DNA from: Rhodanobacter sp. B05
GTDB lineage: Bacteria; Pseudomonadota; Gammaproteobacteria; Xanthomonadales; Rhodanobacteraceae
Assembly (NCBI RefSeq): GCF_002001085.1
Contig: NZ_MUNU01000019.1
Coordinates: 310,001 to 374,000 of the forward strand
DNA: 64,000 bases
Direction of reading: 5' to 3'
This document shows positions 39,180 to 48,706 of the stretch, piece by piece (the first letter of the stretch is position 1; every line of letters starts with the position of its first letter). The position numbers and the translations under genes were made by a program. The notes beneath the pieces are model-generated. The model searched no databases. It was not told the origin of the DNA and saw only the letters and a program-made list of their open reading frames with translations.

Positions 39180-40862
39180 ACTCCTGGTCGGCGGCGCCAT
39201 CATCGCGTCGCGCTTGGCCTTGAACGGGCTGTCGGCATACCAGGTCGGCCATACGCCGGCGTGACCCAGGTACTGGCCCAGTTCGTACAGCGCCTGGGTG
39301 TCCTCCAGGATGCCGGAATAATCCCAGTCCGGATTGAACACGTCGTTCGGCGTGTGATAGCGGTGCGCGGTGTAGTCTTCGGCCGCTTTCTCGCCCGCCG
39401 CCTTGCCGCCATCGAGCAGGTCCAGGCCCGAGCTGGCCAGCATCGCCGGCACCCCGGCACGGGCGAAGTTGAAATGATCGGAGCGGAAGTAGAAGCCGTT
39501 CTCCGGCGTCGTCTCCGGCGAAATCACCCGGCCCTGGCTCTTCAGGACACCGGCGAGCATGTCTTCCAGTTGCGACTGGCCCTTGCCGATCACGGTCATG
39601 TCGTGGGCGCGGCCGATGATCGGCAGCGCGTCCACCGCGATGTCGGCCACGGTGCGGTTCAGCGGGAACACCGGTTGCGCCGCGTAGTACTGCGAACCGA
39701 GCAGGCCGGATTCCTCCAGCGTGGGCATGAAGAACAGCACGCTGCGCTCCGGCGGCGTTTTCTGCTGCGCGAAGGCATCGGCGATCTCCAGCAGCATGCT
39801 CAGGCCGGTGCCGTTGTCGATCGCGCCGCTGAACACCTGGTGCCCCTTGCGCGAAGGGTCGCTGCCCAGGTGATCCCAGTGCGCGGTATAGACCACCACT
39901 TCATCGGCCTTGGTACTGCCCGGAACCATCGCCAGCACGTTCTTCGATTCGAAGTGGCCGATCTTGTTCTGCAGGCTGATCGAGGCCGTCGCCTTCAGCG
40001 GCACGGCCTTGAAGCCCGGCTTCGCCGCCGCGGCGGCGAGCCGGTCGAAGTCCATGCCGGCCGCAGCGAACAGGCGCGTGGCCGCGGCGTGGGTAAGCCA
40101 GCCGGCCACCGGCAGGCGCGGCGCCGGATCGACGCTGGGCGGCAGGCTCAGTTGCGGGCCGCGGTTGCCGTTCTGCAGCACGCTGAACGGATAGCCCGTC
40201 GCCGCGTCGCTGGTGTGCACGATGAAGCATGCGGCGGCACCCTGTCGTGCGGCCTCGGCATACTTGTACATCCAGCGACCGTAGTAGGTCATCGCGCGGC
40301 CGTTGAACAGTTTCGGATCGCCCGTGGCAAAACCCGGATCGTTGACCAGCACGATCACGGTCTTGCCTTTCACGTCCACGCCCTGGTAGTCGTTCCAGTG
40401 CCAGTTCGGCGCATCGGCGCCATAGCCGAGGAAGACGATCGGCGAATGCTTCAGGTCGACCTGCGCCTTCGACTGCAGGGTCTGCACCACCATGTCGACC
40501 TGGTTGGCGAAATTGGTGTGCCTGCCGCCGGCCGCCACATCCAGCTTCACGTTGCCGTTCAGCAGCAAAGTGCTGTCGGCCGGCACGGTCTGGAACCAGG
40601 AGCCGTGGTTGCCCGGCTGCAGGCCCATCCGCTTGAACTCGTCCACCAGGAAATCGAGCGTGCGCTGCGCGCCGATCGTGCCGGGCTTGCGCCCGCCGAA
40701 CGCATCGGAGGCGAGTGTCTTGTCGAAGCGGGCGAAGTCCGCCGCATTGATCGACGGCGCCAGCGTCACCGGCGAAGCCTCCGGCCGGGCGGCCGTTGCC
40801 GCATGCAACGGCGTCACGACCAGGCCCAGGGTCATCAGCAACACGGAACTCATTGCGCGCAT
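39174..40862 (-). CDS. M28 family aminopeptidase, exported
   Basis: 562 residues. Signal peptide (MRAMSSVLLMTLGLVVTPLHA), a PA-like insert domain (residues about 130-290) and the two-zinc core: TAHWDHLGS, GAIDNGTGLSMLLEIA, PTLEESGLLGSQYY and YFRSDHFNFARAGVPA carry the usual His/Asp/Glu ligands. Releases N-terminal residues from peptides in the periplasm or outside. ATG 40862 has GGGAG upstream. Converges on the M14 gene, completing a run of five peptidase genes. Confidence 0.92.
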   Translation of the reverse strand: MRAMSSVLLMTLGLVVTPLHAATAARPEASPVTLAPSINAADFARFDKTLASDAFGGRKPGTIGAQRTLDFLVDEFKRMGLQPGNHGSWFQTVPADSTLLLNGNVKLDVAAGGRHTNFANQVDMVVQTLQSKAQVDLKHSPIVFLGYGADAPNWHWNDYQGVDVKGKTVIVLVNDPGFATGDPKLFNGRAMTYYGRWMYKYAEAARQGAAACFIVHTSDAATGYPFSVLQNGNRGPQLSLPPSVDPAPRLPVAGWLTHAAATRLFAAAGMDFDRLAAAAAKPGFKAVPLKATASISLQNKIGHFESKNVLAMVPGSTKADEVVVYTAHWDHLGSDPSRKGHQVFSGAIDNGTGLSMLLEIADAFAQQKTPPERSVLFFMPTLEESGLLGSQYYAAQPVFPLNRTVADIAVDALPIIGRAHDMTVIGKGQSQLEDMLAGVLKSQGRVISPETTPENGFYFRSDHFNFARAGVPAMLASSGLDLLDGGKAAGEKAAEDYTAHRYHTPNDVFNPDWDYSGILEDTQALYELGQYLGHAGVWPTWYADSPFKAKRDAMMAPPTRSP

Positions 40863-40985
40863 TGGTGCGCTCCCATCGGCGGAATCAGCCACCTTTGTAG
40901 CGCGCGCCCGCCCGGCTGTCCATGCGATCGGCGGCGATGCACGCGAAATACGCCGGCTACCAGGGGAAAACCGGCCTCTGCATGC

Positions 40986-42767
40986 TCACACGAGGCTCAG
41001 GTGGACATGTCGACTGTCGGACAGGCTGACCCGGTTGCGACCCTCGCGCTTGGCGCGATACAGCGCATCGTCCGCGTCCATCATCAGCTGGCGCAGGTCG
41101 TAGCCGGAGTTGGTCGCGGCGGCCACGCCGAAGCTGGCGGAAATCGGAATGCCTGGAGCGTCCTCGCCAGCCGAAACCGTAGCAATGGCCACACGCATCT
41201 GTTCGACCCGCGCCAGCACCTGGTCCAGCGTGCACTCGGGCAACAGCATGCCGAACTCCTCGCCGCCGAGACGACCGAACACGTCAGTGGAACGCAAGTA
41301 CGCCTGGCAGGCTGCCACGGCGCGCTTCAATACCCGATCGCCTACCGCATGGCCGTGCGTATCGTTCACCGTCTTGAAGTGATCCAGATCGAGCAGCACC
41401 AGGCAGGCATCGCGCTCCGATTTGCGGCAGTACTGCAACTGCCGATCGGCTTCGCCCACGAAATACTGCCGATTGAAAATGCCGGTAAGTCCATCGCGCC
41501 GCGCCAGCTTCATGAAGCTCAACTGCGAACGCTTGATGCGGTAGGTGATGAACCCGACGAAGGCCAGTATCGACAACAGCAGCACGATCCAGAGCCTGCC
41601 CGCCTCCACCGCCTTCTTGCTGAGTGCCTGTTGCAGCGAGAGGATCTGGTTCTGCTTGTTCAGTGCGTCGATCTGCAGCTTTTTCGCCTGCACCTGCTGC
41701 TTGACCGTCTGGTATGCCAACGCCTTCGCACTGACATCGTTCAGATAGCCCTTGTCGGCGGCCATGTATTTTTCGTGCCATGCCAGCGCGGCGTTCGGAT
41801 CGCCCTGCTTCTTGCTGATCAGATACAGCAAGGCATAGGCGCTGGTCCGCGATTTGGTGAACTCGTGCTTGACGCCATCATCAACGGCAGCGTATGCGTA
41901 CTGTTGCGCCAGCGCAGTGTTGCCTTCGTTCCAGTACGCCTGCGCCAGTGCGGCATCAAATTCCGAGATCTGTTCCGGGTAACCGATGCGTCGGACTTCG
42001 GCGTAGTGCTTCTGCAAAAGCTTGATCGCCGCAGACGATTGCCCATGTTGAATGTCAAAACTCGCCACATTGGCACGAATTCCATTAGCGTAGAGGAATT
42101 CCAGCGCCTTGCTGCAGGCGTCAATGGCCTCAGGGTACTGCCTGTCGAATGTTGCGAACTTGCCGCTCTCATACAGCGATTGAATCTGCAAAGCTCTGGC
42201 TTTGCAGCCGCCATCCCCATCCGGGTTCTCCTGGAGCATCTGAGTCGCATAGGTCAGGCCAAGCTCGTATTGGCCAGCCTCGTTGTACAGGAGCGTAGCA
42301 ACACCCAGGCCCTGTATGCGGGCGGCCTTGTCGGTAATCTGCGGCAGTTGATCCAGCAACCGGCTGACTTGCGCAAACGCTTCCTCATAATGGGAGCCGA
42401 TGGCAAGCATGTTCACCAGGGTCGTACCCGCACGAAACCGCAACGTGGCATCCGTGGATTCCGCGATGACCGCATTCAACAGTGGCGTGGCGGTTTCGTA
42501 GTCGCCTTGATAACCGATGGCCCAGGCCTGGAGGTAACGCAAGTGCATGCGCTGCCCCGGAGAAAGCGTGGCTGCCTCGGCGCCCAGCCGCTTCAACAGT
42601 TGGACGAACTCGGGATGGTTCGACGTCTTGACGCCGTCAGCCTGCCTGAGCAGTTGCGCCGAATCATCGGGTGCGGGCACGGCCGCAACGGCCGTGCCCG
42701 CCAGCAGAGCCGCAAGCAGGATACAGCCGGCAACGTATGTCCGGCGCCGGCGGCCCGGAGAAAACAT
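40986..42767 (-). CDS. TPR-containing diguanylate cyclase (GGDEF)
   Basis: 593 residues. Signal anchor (residues 11-30), a periplasmic helical-repeat domain (about 35-390, TPR-like pairs such as AAIKLLQKHYAEVRRIG and AYWNEGNTALAQQYAYAA), a membrane helix (392-409) and a cytosolic GGDEF domain with DGLTGIFNRQYF and RLGGEEFGMLL (GGEEF at 501-505), so probably active in making c-di-GMP. Its ATG is three bases after the stop of the borosin-like precursor gene and has no good ribosome-binding site of its own, which suggests translational coupling to the peptide gene. Confidence 0.93.
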   Translation of the reverse strand: MFSPGRRRRTYVAGCILLAALLAGTAVAAVPAPDDSAQLLRQADGVKTSNHPEFVQLLKRLGAEAATLSPGQRMHLRYLQAWAIGYQGDYETATPLLNAVIAESTDATLRFRAGTTLVNMLAIGSHYEEAFAQVSRLLDQLPQITDKAARIQGLGVATLLYNEAGQYELGLTYATQMLQENPDGDGGCKARALQIQSLYESGKFATFDRQYPEAIDACSKALEFLYANGIRANVASFDIQHGQSSAAIKLLQKHYAEVRRIGYPEQISEFDAALAQAYWNEGNTALAQQYAYAAVDDGVKHEFTKSRTSAYALLYLISKKQGDPNAALAWHEKYMAADKGYLNDVSAKALAYQTVKQQVQAKKLQIDALNKQNQILSLQQALSKKAVEAGRLWIVLLLSILAFVGFITYRIKRSQLSFMKLARRDGLTGIFNRQYFVGEADRQLQYCRKSERDACLVLLDLDHFKTVNDTHGHAVGDRVLKRAVAACQAYLRSTDVFGRLGGEEFGMLLPECTLDQVLARVEQMRVAIATVSAGEDAPGIPISASFGVAAATNSGYDLRQLMMDADDALYRAKREGRNRVSLSDSRHVHLSLV

Positions 42768-42770
42768 CGA

Positions 42771-43073
42771 CTAGGCCGTCGGGATCGCGGTGCGAAGCCC
42801 GCTGTGCTCGGGGGCTTCATCCGGCTCCCTGGACGGAGTCTCCTCGTCCTCGTCGCCTTCCTCTTCTTCCTCTTTGCCGGGCAAAAAATAGCCGCAAACA
42901 GGAGCGTGTCCCAGCAGCGCCTCAACTTGCGCCTGATCCTTGGCGAGAATGGCCGCCTGCAACTCCGGGGTAATCTCGGCGCCGCTCAACGCCAGTTCCA
43001 CTTCATCCTGCGCCGCATGACGCAACTGCGCGTCCTGCCCCATCTGTTCCAGAAAATCGATGACATCCGTCAT
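42771..43073 (-). CDS. Borosin-type RiPP precursor peptide (SonA-like)
   Basis: 100 residues. The N-terminal helical part MTDVIDFLEQMGQDAQLRHA resembles the borosin-binding domain of the Shewanella precursor SonA (which starts LSDFFTQLGQDAQLME), and ITPELQAAILAKDQAQVEAL corresponds to its second helices. A short hydrophobic stretch PVCGYFLPG (residues 58-66) lies where SonA carries its N-methylated core, followed by an unusual acidic run KEEEEEGDEDEE (67-78) and a Pro-rich end. ATG 43073 has AAGGGG upstream. The modifying enzyme gene lies 234 bp upstream on the same strand. Assignment from recalled family resemblance. Confidence 0.75.
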   Translation of the reverse strand: MTDVIDFLEQMGQDAQLRHAAQDEVELALSGAEITPELQAAILAKDQAQVEALLGHAPVCGYFLPGKEEEEEGDEDEETPSREPDEAPEHSGLRTAIPTA

Positions 43074-43083
43074 TGCCTGCCCC

Positions 43084-43133
43084 TTGACCATTGGTTGTTT
43101 GAAAACGCACTGCGAAGGTCAATGGATTTGACC
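43084..43133. promoter_or_regulatory. Cluster of TTGACC boxes before the precursor gene
   Basis: A dyad GGTCAA-tggat-TTGACC lies at 43117-43133, and another TTGACC at 43084-43089 sits just before the precursor start at 43073. Three copies of one hexamer, two of them in a tight palindrome, in a 234-bp spacer suggest a binding site for a dimeric regulator, or hairpin control of precursor translation. No known regulator can be named. Confidence 0.35.
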
Positions 43134-43307
43134 CGATACGTTCGACCAAGACCCCTATCCCCCGTGGATATGTCGAATTGTGGCATATCGCGGCCTACCG
43201 GTGATTGCGGCATCTCCTCGTTTTTGTCGCCGGGCCGGCGGCGTGTGGCGCCCACCCTGCTCTTCCGAAAGCCCCGTGCCGTCGGGCCCGGGAAGGCCGC
43301 GCCTGCT

Positions 43308-44117
43308 TCAAGCCACGCCAGTCGCTGCCTTGTCCAGCGCTGTCAGCCGCGCGCGGGTCTCGTGAGCGATCTGCATGGCCCGCGCGGGCGGAATCACCAC
43401 GGTATCCTGCATCGCGATATCCGCCTGCGGCAAATCGCCCAGCGCCAGCCGCTCGATCCGTGCCGACTGGATCGGCAGGGTCGGCGTGCGATAGATGATG
43501 ACCTCGTGCTCCAGCGGATAGTCGCGCACCAGCACTTCCACCAGCACCTGCCGGTACGCCGGGCCGGTGGAGAAACGCGCCAGCGACTGGTCGCCGACCA
43601 GGCCGACCTGCCACAGCACGAGATACGCGGTGGGGTCGATCCGACGCTGGTAGAACAGCAACTGGCTGGCCTCGTAGTGCTGGCAGCCGAACCGGCCGGG
43701 GTCGATGCCCAGGTCGGCATACAGGCAGTCCTCCGCGGAAATGCCCGGCTCCATGTGCGCGGCAAACCCTTCGCTCCGCGCCACCTCGATCGCCTTGTGC
43801 GGCGCCCAGGCGAACACGCCGGGATGGCCGTAGAACACGCCGCAGACTTTCCGGCCGGCATGCACCTCGGCGAGGATGGCCTCGACCATCTGCCGATAGG
43901 TCTGCATGCGCGACTTGCCCTCGCGGTAGTACGGCTGCAGGCTGCGCACGTCCTTGTGCATGCGCCGCAGCCACAACTCGACGATGCCGTCGGAAACTCC
44001 GGCAAACACCACGTCGGCCTGCTCGATATGGCTGCGCGCCAACGGCCCGAGGTGGGAGCCCAGGGTCATGCCAAGGCCGACGCAGACCAGACTGCCGGCC
44101 GGAGCTGTTGCATTCAT
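43308..44117 (-). CDS. Borosin-type peptide backbone alpha-N-methyltransferase (SonM-like)
   Basis: 269 residues, tetrapyrrole-methylase fold. The order of motifs matches the split-borosin enzyme SonM: VCVGLGMTLG (SAM loop, 11-20), ARSHIEQADVVF (27-38), LQPYYREGKSRMQTYRQMV (60-78) with Tyr63/64, Arg70 and Tyr74 at the places of the catalytic Tyr/Arg/Tyr of OphMA and SonM, YGHPGVFAW (96-104), MEPGISAEDCLYADLGIDPG (122-141), HYEASQ, and IYRTPTLPIQSARIERL. It methylates backbone amides of a peptide in trans. ATG 44117 is 27 bp after the SPFH stop, so it is probably cotranscribed. A porphyrin or cobalamin role is unlikely. Confidence 0.85.
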   Translation of the reverse strand: MNATAPAGSLVCVGLGMTLGSHLGPLARSHIEQADVVFAGVSDGIVELWLRRMHKDVRSLQPYYREGKSRMQTYRQMVEAILAEVHAGRKVCGVFYGHPGVFAWAPHKAIEVARSEGFAAHMEPGISAEDCLYADLGIDPGRFGCQHYEASQLLFYQRRIDPTAYLVLWQVGLVGDQSLARFSTGPAYRQVLVEVLVRDYPLEHEVIIYRTPTLPIQSARIERLALGDLPQADIAMQDTVVIPPARAMQIAHETRARLTALDKAATGVA

Positions 44118-44143
44118 GCTGTTGCTTGCTCGTGCGAGATGGA

Positions 44144-44920
44144 TCAGTCCGTTGTACCCGAATCCCGCTTCGACGGAAATGCCTCCATCAGCGGCTTGAT
44201 CAGATCCAGCGGCAGCGGGAACACGATGGTCGAGGACTTGCCGTTGTTGGACATGTCCGACAAGGTCTGCAGGTAGCGCAGCTGCAGCGCCTGCGGCTGC
44301 TGCGACAGCATCGCGGCGGCATCGCGCAGTTTCTCGGCGGCCTGCATCTCGCCCTCGGCGTGGATCACCTTGGCCCGGCGTTCGCGTTCGGCCTCGGCCT
44401 GGCGCGCGATCGCGCGCACCATCGTCTCGTTGAGGTCGACGTCCTTGATCTCGACGTTCATGATCTTGATGCCCCACGGATCGGTGGCTTCGTCCAGCGT
44501 CACCTGCAAGGTGTGGTTGATCGAGTCGCGCTGGGACAGGATCTCGTCCAGTTCGTGCTGGCCCAGCACCGAACGCAGGCGCGTCTGCGCCAGCTGGCTG
44601 GTGGCCTGCAGGAAGTTCTCCACTTCCAGCACCGACTTGTCCGAATCGACCACGCGGAAATAGACCACCGCGTTCACGCGCACCGAGACGTTGTCGCGCG
44701 AGATCACGTCCTGTGGCGGCACGTCCATCACGGTGACGCGCAGGTCGACCCGGATCATGCTCTGCACCACCGGAATCAGCAGCACCAGCCCGGGCCCCTT
44801 GGTACCGGTGTAGCGGCCCAGGGTCAGTACCACGCCGCGCTGGTACTCCGGCAGGATCTTGATCGCGGCGAACAGCAGCAGCACACCGAGAATGATCAGT
44901 ACACCGACAAATCCGAACAT
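44144..44920 (-). CDS. SPFH/stomatin family protein (slipin)
   Basis: 258 residues. One N-terminal membrane helix (residues 2-20), then the SPFH domain ([41 protein letters not shown]), a coiled-coil part ([21 protein letters not shown]) and a short tail. Slipins form membrane microdomains and pair with NfeD proteases, which is exactly the gene upstream (17 bp). Downstream is the borosin methyltransferase, an unusual neighbour. Confidence 0.93.
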   Translation of the reverse strand: MFGFVGVLIILGVLLLFAAIKILPEYQRGVVLTLGRYTGTKGPGLVLLIPVVQSMIRVDLRVTVMDVPPQDVISRDNVSVRVNAVVYFRVVDSDKSVLEVENFLQATSQLAQTRLRSVLGQHELDEILSQRDSINHTLQVTLDEATDPWGIKIMNVEIKDVDLNETMVRAIARQAEAERERRAKVIHAEGEMQAAEKLRDAAAMLSQQPQALQLRYLQTLSDMSNNGKSSTIVFPLPLDLIKPLMEAFPSKRDSGTTD

Positions 44921-44936
44921 GGTTATCTCCTGGCCT

Positions 44937-46355
44937 TCATGAAACGCTCGCTTCGGCTGGCGCCGGCTCGACCCACAACAGCAATCCCTGACGCGACACT
45001 ACGCGCACGCTGGCACCGGCGGGCAAGGCGCTGGCACAGCGCACGCGCCAGCGTTCGCCACGCAGCATCATCCAGCCCTCGCCGTCGGCGGTGACGGGCT
45101 CAAGCAACAAGCCGGTGTCGGCGAGCATCGCCGCGTCGCCGATGAACAGCCGCGTCCGGCGCGCGTGCAACACCAGCCACACGATCACACCCAGCGACGC
45201 CGCAAAACCGACCGCGATGCCGCCGATCACGCCGAGGTTGACGGCATAGCCGGGCACGCCCGTCTTCATCAGCATCACCGAGCCGATCACGAACGACACC
45301 ACCCCGCCCACGCCGAGCGCGCCCACCGTGGGATTGACCGCTTCGGCCACCAGCAGGCCGATGCCCAGCGCCATCAGCGCCAGCCCGGCGTAATTCACCG
45401 GCAGCAGTTGCAGCGCATACAAGCCCACCAGCAGGCAGATCGCACCCACGATGCCCGGCAACATCGCGCCCGGATGCAAGGCCTCCAGCGCCAGGCCGAA
45501 GACGCCGCCAAGCAGCAGCAGATAGGCGATCGTCGGGTTGGTGATGATCGCCAGGAAACGCGTGCGCGCACCCGGCGCATAGTCGCGTACCGTGGCGCCC
45601 TTGAGCTGCAAGGTGACGCTGCGCTCGCCGACCTGCACCTTGCGTCCGTCAGCCTTGGCCAGCAGGTCGGCCACGTCGTTCGCCACGAAGTCGATCACGT
45701 GCTGCTGGGCCGCCTCGCTGGCGGTCAGCGTGGCCGCGCCGCGTACCGCCTGCTCGGCCCAGGTCGCATTGCGCCCGCGCAACTGCGCCAGCGAGCGGAT
45801 GTAGGCGATCGCGTCGTTCAGCACCTTGTGCGATTCGGCATCGTCATCGGCCTGATCCGGCTTGGCGGGCGCGCTGGAACCGGCCGAGGCCGGCAACTTG
45901 TCTGCCGCCTTCGGCAGGGGCATCGGCGTGCTTCCACCGAGCGATACCGGCGTCGCCGCACCCAGGTGGGTGGCCGGCGCCATCGCGGCGATCTGTCCGG
46001 CGTAGAGGATGTAGGTGCCGGCCGAGGCGGCGCGCGCCCCGCCCGGCGCCACGTAAACCAGCGTCGGCACCTTGCTGGCCAGCATGCGCGCGATGATCTG
46101 ACGCATCGATTCGGACAGGCCGCCCGGCGTGTCCAGCTGCAGCACGATCGCCACCGCGCCGTCGGCCGCCGCGCGCTGCGCGGCATCGTCGAAATACTCC
46201 GCGGCAGCGGGCCCGATCGGGCCATCCAGGGTGATTCGCGCCACCATCGCCGGGGGCGCCGCATGCGCGCCGGCAGGCAGGGTATCGGCACACACCGCCA
46301 GCATCGGCAACATGCAGCACAGCAGCATCCCGAGCAGCCAGCAGCCACGCTTCAT
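44937..46355 (-). CDS. NfeD family membrane-bound serine protease (ClpP-class)
   Basis: 472 residues. Signal peptide ([19 protein letters not shown]), a ClpP-like periplasmic protease domain with [17 protein letters not shown] and [17 protein letters not shown] (nucleophile Ser in AASAG), five to six membrane helices, and a C-terminal NfeD OB-fold domain ([16 protein letters not shown]). Cleaves stomatin-family partners; the partner is the downstream slipin gene. ATG 46355 has GGAGG; upstream open frame is not coding. Confidence 0.93.
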   Translation of the reverse strand: MKRGCWLLGMLLCCMLPMLAVCADTLPAGAHAAPPAMVARITLDGPIGPAAAEYFDDAAQRAAADGAVAIVLQLDTPGGLSESMRQIIARMLASKVPTLVYVAPGGARAASAGTYILYAGQIAAMAPATHLGAATPVSLGGSTPMPLPKAADKLPASAGSSAPAKPDQADDDAESHKVLNDAIAYIRSLAQLRGRNATWAEQAVRGAATLTASEAAQQHVIDFVANDVADLLAKADGRKVQVGERSVTLQLKGATVRDYAPGARTRFLAIITNPTIAYLLLLGGVFGLALEALHPGAMLPGIVGAICLLVGLYALQLLPVNYAGLALMALGIGLLVAEAVNPTVGALGVGGVVSFVIGSVMLMKTGVPGYAVNLGVIGGIAVGFAASLGVIVWLVLHARRTRLFIGDAAMLADTGLLLEPVTADGEGWMMLRGERWRVRCASALPAGASVRVVSRQGLLLWVEPAPAEASVS

Positions 46356-46492
46356 GATTCCAACCTCCACCGCGTTCGCGACGTCGCCCCACTGTAGCCG
46401 GTCCGGCCTGCAAAGGTGGTTAATCAGCCGGACATGCGCCAGGCCGCAGCCACCGACGCACAATAAGGAGGTGCCAACCCGCGGAGAATCGC

Positions 46493-46957
46493 ATGCCCAG
46501 GATCGACGTTTCCCAGGTTCCCGAACGCAAGGGCTCGGGTTATCCATCACCTTTCGCGGCGACGGCCGGCGCGCGCATCAGGCGGGCGCTGGGCGATGCC
46601 GGTGGCCTCACCGATTTCGGCGTCAACCTGACCCGGCTGCCGCCCGGCGCGTGGTCGAGCCAGCGCCACTGGCATACCGACGAGGATGAATTCGTCTACG
46701 TGCTGTCCGGCGAGCTGGTGCTGGTCACCGATACCGGCGAACAGCTGCTGGCCGCGAATGACTGCGCGGCGTTCCCGAAGAACCGCGTCGACGGCCACCA
46801 CCTGATCAATCGCGGCACGCAGATGGCCGTCTATCTGGAAATCGGCAGCCGCAGCGAGCGCGACTGCTGCCACTATCCCGACATCGACCTGTATTGGGAC
46901 AGCGCCGTCGACGTCTACGCGCACAAGGACGGCTCGCCGTACCCGAACAAGGTCTAG
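46493..46957 (+). CDS. Cupin domain protein
   Basis: 154 residues, single cupin barrel. Motif 1 is RHWHTDEDEFVYVLSGELVLV (residues 58-78 in part), with metal-binding His60 and Glu; motif 2 is FPKNRVDGHHLINR. C-terminal DIDLYWDSAVDVYAHKDGSP is typical of a group of small cupins annotated as possible sugar or transcription-associated proteins. ATG 46493 has CGGAG. Function unknown. Its stop overlaps the stop of the convergent DUF3014 gene. Confidence 0.88.
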   Translation: MPRIDVSQVPERKGSGYPSPFAATAGARIRRALGDAGGLTDFGVNLTRLPPGAWSSQRHWHTDEDEFVYVLSGELVLVTDTGEQLLAANDCAAFPKNRVDGHHLINRGTQMAVYLEIGSRSERDCCHYPDIDLYWDSAVDVYAHKDGSPYPNKV

Positions 46958-47796
46958 CCGGTTGTGGCCGCCGCGGCCGGATGCAGGTTCTGTCCGACCA
47001 GCAGGCTGCGAATGGTGCGCAGCTTCGCCTTGATGGCTGCTTCATTGGCCGGCCCCGTACGCAGCAGCAGGCGCTGCCCCGCCGACAGGGATTCCAGGCC
47101 GGGGTCGGCGTAGACGTAATAGCCGTTGGACAGCCGCAACGCCGGTGGCGCGGCCGGCTCCGGCGCAGCCAGCAGGTTGTCGATCGCCACGATCAGGCGG
47201 TCGTTGAAATAACCCTTCGGGTAACCCAGCTGCCGGTAGGCCTGCTGGAACAGCGGATAGGCGTGCACGTACCAGGCGACCAGCGCCTGCGGATCGACCT
47301 GCTCGACGACCTGCATGTACGGCGCATAGCGCGCGGCATTGCCCGCGCCGATCACGGTGTTGCCGTCGACGTTGCCGGTGACGAAGGCACCCTTCGGCGT
47401 GCGCGCCGGCAGCATGAAGCCGCCGAGGCTGCGGCCGGGCATGGCGTCGATGGTGGCCACGATGCGCGCGATGATCTGCGGGCGCACCAGCAGCAGGGAC
47501 AGCGGGCTGTTGCCGGCCAGCCGCTGCAGGTTCGACGCCACCTCGTCATCGCTTTGATCCAGTGGCGGCAGCGCGGCCGTCGAGGCGCCGGCCGGTTGCG
47601 TCTGCGCATCGGCGATCGGATGCCGGATCGGCACGGCAGCGCTCGTCGGCACGGCCGGAGTCGGCGCGACCGCTGCCGACCCGGCGGATTGGTCCGCATG
47701 CATCGCCTTGCGTGCCAGGAATACGCCGGCCGCGACTACCGCCAACACCACGACCACCGCCACGACCCAGCTGCCTGTTGATCTCTGCCTGCGCAT
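46954..47796 (-). CDS. DUF3014 domain protein
   Basis: 280 residues. One N-terminal membrane helix (WVVAVVVVLAVVAAGVFLA), an Ala/Pro-rich periplasmic linker, and the DUF3014 domain with LPPLDQSDDEVASNLQRL, MLPARTPKGAF and YPKGYFNDRLIVAIDNLLAAP. The function of the family is unknown; it faces the periplasm. Single gene. Confidence 0.87.
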   Translation of the reverse strand: MRRQRSTGSWVVAVVVVLAVVAAGVFLARKAMHADQSAGSAAVAPTPAVPTSAAVPIRHPIADAQTQPAGASTAALPPLDQSDDEVASNLQRLAGNSPLSLLLVRPQIIARIVATIDAMPGRSLGGFMLPARTPKGAFVTGNVDGNTVIGAGNAARYAPYMQVVEQVDPQALVAWYVHAYPLFQQAYRQLGYPKGYFNDRLIVAIDNLLAAPEPAAPPALRLSNGYYVYADPGLESLSAGQRLLLRTGPANEAAIKAKLRTIRSLLVGQNLHPAAAATTG

Positions 47797-47944
47797 GTGC
47801 TTTCCCGTTGTTGCATGTCGATACCGGTTTCGACTTTCCCGCGCCCGAATCGTTCAGCGTAACCGCGCATCCTATCCTCATTCGGCAGCACGATTCGGCC
47901 AAGTGACTGCCAGCCAGGCCCTCAACACAAGGGGCGACCGCCGC

Positions 47945-48706
47945 TCAGGCTTTCAGCCGGTAGCCGCTACGAAAGATCCACCACACCAGGCCCAGGCAGA
48001 TGGCGAGGAATACCAGGGTCATGCCCAGGCTGATTCCCACGCTGACGTCGGAAACGCCGTAGAAGCTCCAGCGAAAGCCGCTGATCAGGTACACCACGGG
48101 GTTGAACAGCGTCACCTTCTGCCACAGCGGCGGCAGCATGTGGATCGAGTAGAAACTGCCACCGAGGAAGGTCAGCGGGGTCACGATCAGCAAGGGCACC
48201 AGTTGCAGCTTCTCGAAGTTGTCCGCCCAGATGCCGATGATGAAACCGAACAGGCTGAAGGTCACCGCGGTAAGCACCAGGAACACGACCATCCACAACG
48301 GGTGCGCGATGCCGAAGGTGACGAACAGCCGCGCCGTGACCAGGATGATGGCACCGAGGATGATCGACTTGCTGGCCGCCGCGCCGACGTAACCGGCGAC
48401 GATCTCGAACGGCGACACCGGCGCGGACAGGATCTCGTAGATGGTGCCCACGAATTTCGGAAAGTAGATCCCGAACGAGGCGTTCGAGATGCTCTGCGTG
48501 AGCAGCGACAGCATCACCAGGCCCGGCACGATGAAGGCGCCGTAGCTGACCCCGTCGATGCCGTTCATGTGCGAACCGATCGCGGCGCCGAACACCACGA
48601 AGTACAGCGAGGTGGAAATCACCGGCGAGACGATGCTCTGCAGCAGGGTGCGCCGGGTGCGCGCCATCTCGAAACCGTAGATCGCCCGGATGCCGTGGAT
48701 GTTCAT
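47945..48706 (-). CDS. ABC-2 type transporter permease
   Basis: 253 residues with six membrane helices. Pattern of the YadH/NodJ group: [53 protein letters not shown] and [19 protein letters not shown] 48706 overlaps the ATPase stop by four bases. With the ATPase it forms a two-gene exporter of unknown cargo (lipid, polysaccharide or drug). Confidence 0.93.
   Translation of the reverse strand: MNIHGIRAIYGFEMARTRRTLLQSIVSPVISTSLYFVVFGAAIGSHMNGIDGVSYGAFIVPGLVMLSLLTQSISNASFGIYFPKFVGTIYEILSAPVSPFEIVAGYVGAAASKSIILGAIILVTARLFVTFGIAHPLWMVVFLVLTAVTFSLFGFIIGIWADNFEKLQLVPLLIVTPLTFLGGSFYSIHMLPPLWQKVTLFNPVVYLISGFRWSFYGVSDVSVGISLGMTLVFLAICLGLVWWIFRSGYRLKA

Noticed and set aside
39261-44276. A 1671-codon plus-strand frame spanning five genes
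   Set aside because: Runs antisense to M28, GGDEF, borosin and SPFH genes, all with clear motifs; the open frame is a product of high GC content.
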